Shown: piece by piece, positions 9,286-19,494 of the stretch
How positions within the stretch are numbered: the first letter of the stretch is position 1
Layout: every line of letters starts with the position of its first letter
From: Lindgomyces ingoldianus
Taxonomy: Eukaryota; Ascomycota; Dothideomycetes; Pleosporales; Lindgomycetaceae
Reading direction: 5' to 3'
DNA: 64,000 nt
Assembly (NCBI RefSeq): GCF_010093535.1
Contig: NW_022985192.1
Span: forward strand, 417,369 to 481,368
Program-made: the position numbers and the translations under genes
Notes under the pieces: generated by a model
What the model was told of the DNA's origin: nothing
Database searches by the model: none
What the model saw: only the letters and a program-made list of their open reading frames with translations

Positions 9286-10047
9286 ATGTCTTATACAAGC
9301 GAATCCGAAAGCTACAGCAGCTCCAACTATCAATACAGCTTCACCTCCATTGTCCAATCACAACGACAAAGTAATGGAAGCTCTCCCAACACTACCAACA
9401 CGACTTCCCGGAAATCTGACTATCAACCCGGTACCAGTATCAGACGAGGCACAGCCACGTCTGCCGATGATAGGTCTAAATACTGTGTCATGAAAGACGG
9501 CAGATGGGATAATATGGACCTATGCATGAGATCGTATGGCCTTAAGATGTCGAATCATGAAGATGTCAAGGAGGCCCAAGCGATCCTGGATAGTCTTCGA
9601 AGGCACGATGTAGCGAAGTTGCCTAAGGTTAATACCAAGCATATTATGCCAGGGAGCTACGAGGACGAAGAAGACGGGGACGACGGGGACTATATCCAAA
9701 GCAATAGCTCCGACGACATGATCAGCCAGACGCGGTTTGTGAGCGGTCCTGCTCATGTGCGACGAGATGAGGTGCACGGAAATGGAAACATCGATGTGCT
9801 AACCGACGAGCACGATGACGATAATGATGACGACGACGGGGCCATTGCGACCTGTGACCAGGATGACGGAGATATGATTAGTGGTAACAATAGGTTTGGC
9901 GGGTACAATACTGGAGGCCATGACTTTAACCCGGGATATGACGACGGTGAAAATGACGATTATCCAGATAACGGTGGATATAATTATGCAGTCGGGTATA
10001 CCGATGGTTATGGAGATGGTTTCGGAGATGGCTACGATGACTGGTAG
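9286..10047 (+). CDS. Acidic low-complexity hypothetical protein
   Basis: A single-exon 253-aa frame with an AAAA-ATG start context. The N-terminal 60 residues are Ser/Thr/Asn-rich. A central block (about 62-115: KYCVMKDGRWDNMDLCM, then an alpha-helical stretch) is the only part that looks folded. The second half is strongly acidic with Asp/Glu runs, ending in Gly-Tyr-Asp repeats (GYTDGYGDGFGDGYDDW). It has no signal peptide or membrane helix. No family is recognised. The length of the open frame and its biased but coherent composition support a real gene. Disorder-rich proteins of this kind are often nuclear or stress-related in fungi, but that is only a guess. Confidence 0.6.
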   Translation: MSYTSESESYSSSNYQYSFTSIVQSQRQSNGSSPNTTNTTSRKSDYQPGTSIRRGTATSADDRSKYCVMKDGRWDNMDLCMRSYGLKMSNHEDVKEAQAILDSLRRHDVAKLPKVNTKHIMPGSYEDEEDGDDGDYIQSNSSDDMISQTRFVSGPAHVRRDEVHGNGNIDVLTDEHDDDNDDDDGAIATCDQDDGDMISGNNRFGGYNTGGHDFNPGYDDGENDDYPDNGGYNYAVGYTDGYGDGFGDGYDDW

Positions 10048-10506
10048 CCCATGGCCCACAAAGCAGATGCGCACATTGCCCACCCCTTCCAACATCAATC
10101 CAAACACCACAACGCTAGTATGCCAGTATCGCTTCAACTTACCCCTGTCCTGTTCAACAATCATCCAGGACTAGGTTCACAGATACACACATCGCCGAAA
10201 TAGGCTACGAAAACAATATATCTCCTGTATTAGGCTGGACCCGCTATCCGGTGACTCGATATCTACCACCGGAATCATTGACACAACGAATGACATTCAT
10301 CAACAATTAGTGGTGTAGGATGACAACAGATGGACAAAGATATGATACCCAGATATAGTTTCAATCAAATATGGTTAACAGTAGTTGTGACGTGTTCCAA
10401 TGTACAAAATTGCTAATGCTTTCTTCGCTCAAGTGCGTCTTGCATGTAATCCCAACGCCAAGAATGGCTATAATACAATTCTCTTTCGTCTAGTAATGTA
10501 ATTTCT
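10048..10506. other. Convergent intergenic region
   Basis: This lies between the 3' ends of two converging genes. It holds presumed 3' untranslated sequences and AT-rich stretches around 10300-10500. No gene or repeat is seen. Confidence 0.4.
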
Positions 10507-11614
10507 TCATGCTTCTGCAGTAACTGTAGTTGTGGCGGTCTGAGAAGCCATCGATGCCATTTCAGCAATAGACATTGGTCCTTCGGGCCACGGCTTCTTC
10601 CTGGCGTCCTGGATTCTCAGAATCTGGTATTTCGGACCTGGAACACATCCTACAACCCTGTTAGCCTCCAAACTCAAATCTAACCCCTGTTGTTAGACGA
10701 GACATACCGCTTACAACCACAATACCGTTTGCATCATCGACCTGCAAAACCTTCAGATTTTGGACCGTGACGCTTTCATTGCCCATATTACCCGCCATTC
10801 TCTTTCCTGGTAGCACTCTTGAACCAGAGCCTTGCGAACCTCCAGCAGAACCCATGCCACGATGCATGAGCGATTGACCGTGAGAAGCGGGTTGACCGCT
10901 GAAGCCGTGACGTTTCATTCCCTACATCACAAAGGTTAGTCCTTTTTTCAATGTCGCTTACCCTTCCTCTTGAGCTTGCGAAGAGGGAAAACTTACACCA
11001 GCAAACCCCATCCCCCGACTAATTCCCTTAACATCTACAAACTGACCTGCTCTAAACCAGCTCGCTGTAATCGCCTCCCCGACTCTCACCTTCAATCCTT
11101 CTTCCCCTCTCACCTTGAACTCCACAACCCACCTCTTCGGACTGACTCTGGCTGTCGCAAAATGTCCCAACATGGGCCTCGTCACATTATCCGCTTTCTT
11201 CTGTCCCGCCCCAATCTGCACGGCATAGTATCCATTTTTCTCCCGCGTTTTATGCATGATAACTTGGTTGCGATCGAGTTGGAGTACAGTGCACGGCGTG
11301 CGTTTTCCAGTTTCAGGGTCGTAGAGGGCAGTCATACCCCGTTTGAGGGCGAGGGCACCGGTTCGAAGAGGGGTTGAATGCGCTTTTCGAGCGAGGGCAG
11401 CGGAGGTGCTGCTTTGAAGGGGAGAGCGTTTGGAGTCGTAGGCGAAGCGGTCCGGACGGGGCTTGTTGGTGGATTTAATAGTTCGGATGGGGATGTAGGA
11501 TGGTTGGGGATATGGTTGTGTGAGAGGTATTAGAGGGAAGAGGGACTGTGCCGATGAAGGGAGAAGGAATGATGGGGGTATCAAACCCCAATTAAGGGGT
11601 GCTTTCGGTGGCAT
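10507..11614 (-). CDS. MRPL9: Mitochondrial large-subunit ribosomal protein uL3m
   Basis: Three exons on the reverse strand, 11614-10997, 10921-10708 and 10649-10507, sum to 325 codons (324 aa). It is a structural protein of the mitochondrial 54S subunit. The N-terminal ~70 residues are basic and hydroxylated, as in a mitochondrial targeting region. The L3 core then follows: [26 protein letters not shown] strands, the conserved loop [10 protein letters not shown] continuing across intron 1 into [15 protein letters not shown], and [14 protein letters not shown], the segment that reaches the peptidyl-transferase centre in L3 proteins. Splice sites are canonical (GTAAGT, GTATGT), and phases agree with an uninterrupted L3 alignment. 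Length fits fungal uL3m. The identification is firm. Confidence 0.93.
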
Positions 11615-12276
11615 TATGTCGAAGTGATGAGCTTAATGCGAAACTGCTTCGATGAAGTCCGGCGATTATTTTGCGTAGATGGTCCAAGCGTGGCATTCGC
11701 TAAGGCGCGTCTATTTTCACGTGATCGTCAATTCATTGCCCTTGACGCAAGAGAAATGGCAAAACTGATTTATACATTGATGTGAGATAAAAGTCATCAT
11801 CGCGTTATATATACCGCCCTCCATCCTCCACTCTCAGACAGACCATAGTACAGTAAGTAACCGATAGATCTATAAAACAGGGTATCCTCCCAACAGAAAA
11901 TTGTACAGAAACAAGAAAATAGCACTTGAGTTCTCTCTATTTCAATCCTGCCCTGGGCACATTCTTCATACCTTTTTCGTCACTGAAAAGTTGACTTCTA
12001 TCCGAGAAGTTGCAGGTGGAGAACCTTAACCGTAAGCTCTTGACCGCGGTCGAGGGGTACCAAAGCTGGTGTTGCTACTTCCTCTCTATGCCAAGAGATG
12101 AAAATACAAAGTTCGAACGCGTGCAACCGTCAGATTGAGTGTAGCACGTGAGATGCCCGAGCCTGCGTTTGATCTGCTCGCCGAAATCCTGTCCCAGCTA
12201 CCATTTCAGTCTCCGAAGTTGGAGAGGCGCTGGATTTGGATTCGAACTCGCATAGTTTACTTTTTAATATTCCTTA
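11615..12276. other. Intergenic region
   Basis: Upstream of the uL3m gene and downstream of the fusion gene ending at 12277. Contains a TATATATA-like stretch near 11807 and pyrimidine-rich tracts. No supported gene. A 68-codon frame at 12135-12341 overlaps the end of the neighbouring gene and is not convincing. Confidence 0.4.
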
Positions 12277-14584
12277 TTAGTTTCCCTTCCAAATACCTCT
12301 TTTCGTCACAGCAGGGTTACCAGCGACAAGAACGTAGTTAGGAACGTCCTGAGGAATTGTTAGCTCTTAATACCATGATCTGCAGAACATCCTTAAACTT
12401 ACGCGTGTAACTACGGACCCGGCGGCAATGGTCGATCCTTTACCGACTTTGACTCCAGGAAGGATGGTGACATCGCAGCCGATGAGAACATCCTCTCCAA
12501 TGGTCACTTCTGCTGCATACACAGTACCTCGGCTTCCATTCCGCTTTCGTGGATCAGTATCCGCTGTCTTCGTCTGAATGGTAACATTTTCTCCAATCAT
12601 GGTCCTGGCACCAACGGTAATTTTGCGAGAATCCATCAATCTGCAATGCGGTGAAATAACGACGTGATCGCCGAGGCGAACGTTATAACCATAATCACAG
12701 GTGAATGGTGTATCCACAAACACCTCGTTTCCAAGATGCCCGCTTACTTTGTCAGGAGCTCGTGAATGCCGAGCCCAAGGTATTTCCACGATGGCACGGA
12801 GCAGTCGCTCGCGTTCCTCTCGAGATATGCCTAGGTTTGGGTTGCCTCCAGAACTATTAAAGCGATAGAGCGCCGTCTTGCATTGCTCACGTTCCTCAAT
12901 TAAGGAAGGGTGGAACAGCAGATACGGCTCTCCGTTGAGCATCTTCTCTTTCTCTGTCTTCTGGGGTTTGGGTGGCGGTGGTGGCTGCTGAACATAGTGA
13001 CCAGGAGGTGGACCAGGCGGACCAGTAGGACCTGCAGGAGAGGCAGAGTGAATTGGATGTTGATGGCTTGGTTGTGGCTGGTGTTGCAAAAGTTGACCTG
13101 GAACAGAGGGATTCTTGTTTCCGTAGGGATTCATTGTCTCCTGGGTGTGATGGTAGATTCGAGGATTATGTTGCCGAGATGCGGAGGGAGTCTGAGATGG
13201 ATGTTCTACCTGGTGGTCATTTGACTGGGGTCTAGCATGTGCATATTCGACTGGTGGGGGATGCTCAGGTGGGTATGAAGGCCGAGGTGGCTCACCCCAG
13301 CCGGCGCCCCAGCCATTTCTCGATCCCTGACGATCGTGTTCCTCCACAACGATAGGCCGACTCCGAGCACCGTCCGACGCGCCTTGGGGAGTCGACTCTT
13401 GGTAGCCTTCTCGACTTTGGCCGTGACTATGAGTCGTACTTAGCTATGTTAGAAAGACAGTGCGCGTCACTCACCTATGGTATAGTTGGGCGGACTCGAT
13501 GGGAAATCGATCCTTCGCCTGCAGTGGAACATGAGGCTTCGAGATACCGTTCTTGGGCCATGGAATCTTATTGGCATAACCTTCGCAGATGAAGCCTCCA
13601 CGCGTACAGTTGTTACCTGTTTAAGAGAAGTTAGAACGTTTTAGGAGAGACAGTCGCGACACGACCAGCTGACAATGACGCACATTCTGGTTTTCCCTCG
13701 TCACACTTCTTCTTACGCCTGCGACATGTTCCGCAACCCGTCTTCGTTCGATTCGCAAATTGCTGGCAGCCGTTAGGCCTATTCTTGCATGTCTGGAGTG
13801 CACTTACCCGCTTTCTCTTCTTCGGGTCCACTTGCACACCAGCCCGCGTTATTTCAGTAGTACTCGACCTCTCCCCGGGGTTCTGCGAGTCTGTGGCACC
13901 CATCATTTGAGGGTCATCCGTGGGGCTCGTACTCATGCTGTCTTGCTGAGATTCCATGCGGCGAGGATCCCGCGGCTGAGACTCGTAGGTTGCCCTCACA
14001 AACTCCTTTGAATCTCGAGGTGGCCAATTCCTATCATGATCTGCTCGATCCATAGGCGGAAAGGGTCGCTGCTGGGAGTGCTCCATTCCCGAAGTCTGAG
14101 TTTGAGATGTTGTTTGCGGAGAATCGTCTCGGCTAACTCCTACGTAAGAGTCAAGCCGTCGCCTGGGTTGAAATGATGTGCTGTCTGGAGATTGAGTAGA
14201 GGAGAATTCGTCCTCCGCAGAGCTAGATCGCTTTCTCTTCCCCGGACTCTCTGGCGACCTAGTCCGTCTATCCACGCTTTGGGGAGAGGTCGAATGATGG
14301 CCGTTCGAAACCCCGGTCTCTGCGGCCCTTGGCACAGAAGGCCAGTCTTCTCTTCCAGGTAGCGTGCCCTTTCGGTCCTGAGTTTCGTCGGCCCTGTTGT
14401 GGGAAAGTGGCCTCACGTGAATGGTCTCGGCGGACATACCGTTCACACCATTCGTTCTGCGAGGCGAGGGTGGTGAAGTCCTACCATTCACGGCAGTGAA
14501 AGCAGAGACGACAGGCTCTACAGACGTTTCTTTCAACATGAAGCTTACACTGTTCATCAATGGCGCTTGTGCCACAGACGGCAT
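12277..14584 (-). CDS. Zn2Cys6 DNA-binding cluster fused to a maltose-acetyltransferase-like domain
   Basis: Four reverse exons (14584-13684, 13616-13475, 13438-12403, 12348-12277) give 716 aa with all phases consistent. Residues 1-280 are disordered. A fungal binuclear zinc cluster follows: CGTC at 284-287, further Cys at 294 and 301, NNC at 302-304 and Cys at 311, i.e. C-x2-C-x6-C-x6-C-x2-C-x6-C, split by intron 1 within Cys301. A Pro/Gln-rich linker precedes an N-terminal maltose-acetyltransferase segment (EKMLNGEPYLLFHPSL) and left-handed beta-helix hexapeptide repeats (ITVGARTMIGENV, VTIGEDVLIGCDVTILPGVKVG). The C terminus is VAGNPAVTKRG. The catalytic HP of this acetyltransferase class (TATHPLDP-type) reads TKTADTDP here, so the expected histidine is missing. 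It probably acts as a transcription factor; the enzymatic activity is doubtful. Confidence 0.85.
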
Positions 14585-16857
14585 TGTAGCCTCTGCAATG
14601 CAAGGGAATCGTCCCTGGTCAAGCAGGACTCCACGAAAGTCCGGGTCGCAGCAGTTCCAGATGTTTCCCCACCTGATTGTGCTATTTTTCCTCGGGTCCC
14701 GCGTGGACCTCGTCTGAGATATTGGAGTCGCACGGGTCGGCTTTCGCGCTTACAACTGCTGACAATGCTTCCCCAAGGACGGCCACTAGAATCTGATACC
14801 AGGCTTCAGAGCTTTCCAGACCCCGTACGTCGAATTCCAGAATCCAAGGTACTTTCGCGCTTTTGGCCGGTCCTCCGCGGTATGTGGTGTGTTCTTTGCG
14901 CTCTGCGGGGCAGACGCTCGTCTCGTCTAACAGTGGGATGCTGGAGCTAGAGTCAGGAGCCAGAAGAAGCCGCGGGGGAGTAGGTCGAGGGAGCTTGGCC
15001 GGTGACGATGTCGAGCAGACGGCAGCGTTGGCCTCGACGGCAGGGCGGTGTATAAAGAGCAACGGTCAAAGCTATGCTTTCGGGGAGAGAGGCGGAGCAG
15101 ACGACGAGCGAGCAGCGCCAGCGCCTGTTCACTCTTATTGCAGGCGCGCCCCTGTCAAGGCGTGTCATTGGCTGCAGGCCCCTGCTAGTGCGTGCGGCTA
15201 TTTCCCGGCAGGCTTCAACGTTCATCGCTAGTAACACGCCCTCACGTGCGATTAACGCGGCGATTTCTGGAACACGACGTATCGCGACTACAGAGCCAAT
15301 ACCCTCTTTTTTTCACCAAAATTCTGCGGTAAGTGCGTGTAGAAAAAGACGTCACTGAGCGAAGATGGGAAGAGACGATGAGAAGGCGACCAGGGGTGCA
15401 CGGACGCTTGTACTCCGTGGCGGTCCCGGCAGCGCAGGAATCCCAGCACTCGACAACGACGACCAGCGAGACGAGCAAATGGCGGCCGATCAGAGCGGGC
15501 GCGGGAACGGGGGCGGTGTCCTCGACAGGTAAGGCTGCTGATTGGGCCGTTCGCGGGGTGCCGATTCACCCTCTGAGACACATGACTATTTTTGGCGTCA
15601 ACCGCGCCTACGCGGGGAAGCAGAGCGGCATCCTCCCTCAACCAAGCAATTCATCAGGGCCTGCTGCATCCTCTTTATCACACCGCCAACCATCATGCAG
15701 TTACGCCCGGCGCCGCTCGTCAACTCTGTCGCCGCGAACACCTGCGATCTGCTGTGTTGCGGATTAGCGCCGCCTCCTCGCGCGTGGGCGGCAACCATGA
15801 TGAGGGCCCTGTGGCACTTCGGGCATCCACATCCTCGCGCACCATCATGTACGCGCCCAGTGGCCGAGTGCGCACGTATCATGTTTCACGACTTTTCTCG
15901 AATAAGACGACCCACTGGGCCATGCCGAGACCGTTTCATTAACAAGCCCGCGCCTCGCCGTGCGCTTCGGTCACCTGCCCCTCCTCCAACCGCTCCGAGT
16001 CGCTTCACCTCTTTCCAGAAGTTGAGACCTCGCACGGCGGAGCACCTTTCAATCTCCTGCTGGCAGCCTTGCATGTGAGACCAGATGAGCATGGAAGCTC
16101 GAGTCTCGACTTTACCCTCCGTTATTTGATAATCACATCGCGGCTATCAGATGTGAGGCTTAGTGTGGCTGTTTTAACCCACCACTCTCACCTCACTGCA
16201 CGCCTTGACAATTCCCAAACCTTCACCCTAACAGCATACGCTGCGACATCCGCCCATATAGTTGCAAGATGACAGACTCACTAATCCGTACGTCGGCTAA
16301 ACTGATGTCCACACACCACTCGTGGCAACTTAGCCGGGCGGCGGGTATACCACTCATTCATGACGCTAAAGCGCGTGTGCTTCCGACCACTCTCTCTCAA
16401 TATTCCTGCAGTCTTACCTAGGGACTCTTACAGTTGTCTAATGCCTGCCGAGTGTTCTTTTTCTCACAGTCCGCTGCTATCCTGGGCATGAAAGTCAGAG
16501 CAGTGAGGAATAAATCTTGAAGCCTTCATCTCTTCATTGCGATTTGTTCCAATTCTCCTTCCATTTTCCCCATTTTCTTTTGATTTAGCTGGGAACGAGC
16601 CGTTCCGCCTCCCGTGGATGCCCGAGCCCCAGCTGGACGGTGCTGGCGCTCAGAGAGACAATCCGGAGTCAGTCCCAATTATCCAGCCAGCTGGATTGGT
16701 TCAACCCACGCAGAAATTCTGCGTCCAGTTCCGTTGTCAACTTGGAAATCGTCTTTGGTGTTCCTGTAGGAAGAATGTATCCCTTGTTATAAGAGAGAAC
16801 CCTTATAAAGCGTGGGAAGGATTCTTGCGCTTACTCTGCTTTTAGCGACTTACATGC
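14585..16857. other. Long GC-rich region without supported gene
   Basis: The first few hundred bases are the upstream region of the Zn2Cys6 fusion gene. From 15000 to 16100 many overlapping open frames on both strands reflect high GC content, not coding. None has domain signals or coherent splice structure. No RNA gene or repeat is recognised. Confidence 0.35.
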
Positions 16858-17835
16858 ATGGAATTGTTGAAGCGCGTCTATTTGTTACAATATTCTGATC
16901 TCACAAGAAAGGTGCTACGGTCTAAAAGCCTGGTTCAAGTCCAAGCGCAATCGCGAAGATGGGTACGGACTGATCAATGCCTGAAGTTTGGTAACATCCC
17001 GTCGTCCTTGCACCTCCGCGTGGTGGTGGTGTGCTGCTGTGCCGCATGCTCGCCGTTCTCGCCGCAATCCAAGGGGTCCGAGTACGAGAGTGGATTCTTC
17101 GCACACGTACGACACCATGCCGCCGGGTCGAGTCGGACGTTGACTGGTGAACACTACTCTTGGCGCAAATTTGGAGTTGCTAAATCCAGCGCAGGAACAT
17201 CCTTGACGACAACCGCAAAATTGGGCGATGCATCACCTGGCCTGGGGAAGAAGTCTTTATCAGGGGTTGGCCCAATCATTGTCCTCACTTTGTCATCTCA
17301 TTGGGAGGGAACTATTCCCATCTTCCGAGGTCTCCGCATTGCCGGATGGAATTTGCTCCCTGCATGTCCTCGGCCGTCGACTTGCATAGTTCGGTCTGAA
17401 GAAACGAGACCCATGGGAATCCTACTCGAAGTCCGCGCAGTATTGAAAGACTCGATTTTAGTATTGATCGTCCTGGGCCTTCGGGAACTTCAAACGGGAG
17501 ATTGGGCAAGAGCACGTGGCGGCTGTACCGAATCGCTCTGGCGAATCGCCCAGGACTGTGGCGATATCAACTTTGCAATCCTATATGCTCAAGCCAGAAA
17601 ACGCCATCTTGAGCGATCTCCCACATGGCTGCTGAATCGGTCAGCAAAAAGTTCTCATTTCCACATGTCTCGCGCCATCCACACCTTGGAGACCGCGCTT
17701 TCCAGCTTTTGGGGCCAAAAACCCACCATGTTGGACACACATCATGTCGGCCTGACGGCCCTGCGTAACGGCGCACACCGTTTGGCTAGCCGCTCCTACA
17801 TCACGCGCAGCTCGATGCATCACTCGCTGAATTGA
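16858..17835 (+). other. Long open frame of uncertain coding status
   Basis: This frame stays open for 325 codons, the longest in a 7.6-kb gene-poor region. However, the translation is rich in Arg/Ser/Cys, shows no domain, signal peptide or regular hydrophobic pattern, and overlaps open reverse frames. A reverse frame at about 17185-17330 (DKDFFPRPGDASPNFAVVV) has equally protein-like composition. I do not call it a gene. Confidence 0.15.
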
Positions 17836-19309
17836 GGTCAGCGTAAATGGATGCCCCGTGGCTGTGCTCCGCTCCTGTAAGCGCGGAGGATTTGGGTAAC
17901 GTAGGCGCTTCCACAATGCTGAAGACTCGGACCCTGTCCTGCCGGAAGAACTTTAAGTATCGAAAGTGCCATTCTAGACATGCTAGTACGTGCCGCTTTG
18001 GACTCAGTTCGGTGGGCGAGGTCTGGCGCGTATGGATCCTATTGGGCTAGCTGCTTTGTGAGACAGCCTTAAAGCCGTTCGTCCTTCAAAGTATCTGTGG
18101 TTACTACTCTTACGCCCTTCATTATCTCTTCGCCGCATCCCAGAATATATCTCCTCCCTAGTGTGCAAAGCCTCACCGAAATGTCGTGGCCTGGCCGCAC
18201 ACTATCCACTCCTGAATGATAACATAAGCGACCGTGACTTCCCTCGTCACTCTTCTATTAGCAAATCATGGTGAACATAGCCACGCCCCGATATTTGCCG
18301 TTCCTCTTTCCACAGCTTGATGGAACTGCTGACGAATCTAGAATCTATCTCCCTAGACGGTCAGCCCAGTCTCGAGCACCTATCGCCCAGTTCTCTGCCA
18401 ACGAAAGAATCACCGGCCGATATGTCAAATAAACCTCCGCCTCAATACAACTACCCATCTCTCGTTGAATGTGACAGAGCGCCTGCGTTCCCATCCAACG
18501 CCGCACCCACACGCTCAGCCACACTTGACCACAACCCCTCATACCCCACATCGCAGGTCGCCTAGGCCCTGCTCATCTGATACTGTGCCACTGACACACT
18601 CCTCTTAGACGCTTGATCCTAGCACGCCGATTCCTCAGCACACCTCAGCGCCGTACCACCCATTAAGCGACTAGTGAAACTTTCGCATATCGGTGAAATG
18701 GCGCTTAGGCGACAGAATCCGCTCGTATCACCTTCAAGAGGGGGACGAGGTTTCAATGCTGTGCCAGCTCTCGCAGGTGTTTGGTATCGTCTTGCGGCAA
18801 GGTGTGGTGCTGGTGTCCGCTTGACACTTTGCATGATATTGCAATCGGAAGGAGCATCCAGACTTGGTAGGAGGGGTTGGCAGTCACGTACGTCTGTGCG
18901 TGTACTGCACAAGGATTCCGGCATTGGCGGTGAAGAGGGTCACGAGTGCGCTAGCGTTACATACAGGAAGGAAGGAAGAGGAAGGTGGCGAGACGTGTGT
19001 TGGGGGGGGAGTCAGTTTGGCTGTTTTGGGGTACAGTTAATATATGGAGAGAACGAGGCTTGCTTATGGTTTCAGAGTGTACCCGTATCTAGGTGGGTTT
19101 CATCTGCCTTGCGGCGACGCCAATCAACTGGTCTGGCAAGGTTTACACTGTGGGCATACAATTAGCATCAGTTTAGCAAGTCTCGCAGACATTGTAAACC
19201 CACGCGATTGACCTTCGCTGAACCTTCTTTTTCCTAGGATAAGAGAAGGTCTGCTTGATACCTTTTCGTTCTGGGACATTGATAGTTAGCTTGGCAATAG
19301 ATATTAGTT
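17836..19309. other. Intergenic region without supported gene
   Basis: Contains an 82-codon Pro/Ser-rich frame at 18317-18565 and a 163-codon frame at 18674-19165, neither with recognisable domains or start context. A GA-rich run with a G tract lies at about 18966-19013. The right end becomes AT-rich as it approaches the transposon-end copy. Confidence 0.3.
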
Positions 19310-19494
19310 AGTAATAGACATTTCTAAGAAACAACAGACTTCCTAAAAGGGTAATACTATCTGTATTGTGTACCGTACCTAGTCTGTCACTAAACTTCTG
19401 GTGCGGCTTACGATCTGGGTACGTTCGTACTGAACACGTGACTGTTGCGACTCACTTTGTACGGACCGTAGTACGCCTCGTTAGAAGCGCTGAC
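19310..19494 (+). repeat. Second copy of the hAT-like right terminal region
   Basis: This aligns to about 7775-7951 in the same orientation. Shared stretches include AAAAG.GTAATAC, TACCTAG, GTACGTTCGTACTG, ACACGTGAC and CACTTTGTACGGACCGTAGT. The terminus reads CGTTAGAAGC where the first copy has CGTTGGAAGC. I find no matching left end nearby, so this is a solo or truncated copy, or its partner is too decayed to see. Confidence 0.65.

Noticed and set aside
12200..12260. Reverse-strand GAGTTCGAATCC resembling a tRNA B box
   Set aside because: The flanking bases do not form a T stem, and no D-arm or acceptor stem can be built; it overlaps the end of the fusion gene.
15000..16100. Dense overlapping frames of 100-180 codons on both strands
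   Set aside because: Explained by high GC and few stop codons; none shows a domain, splice structure or coding bias.
16858..17835. 325-codon open frame as a gene
   Set aside because: Composition is Arg/Ser/Cys-rich and patternless, reverse frames overlap with equal quality, and there is no domain or start context.
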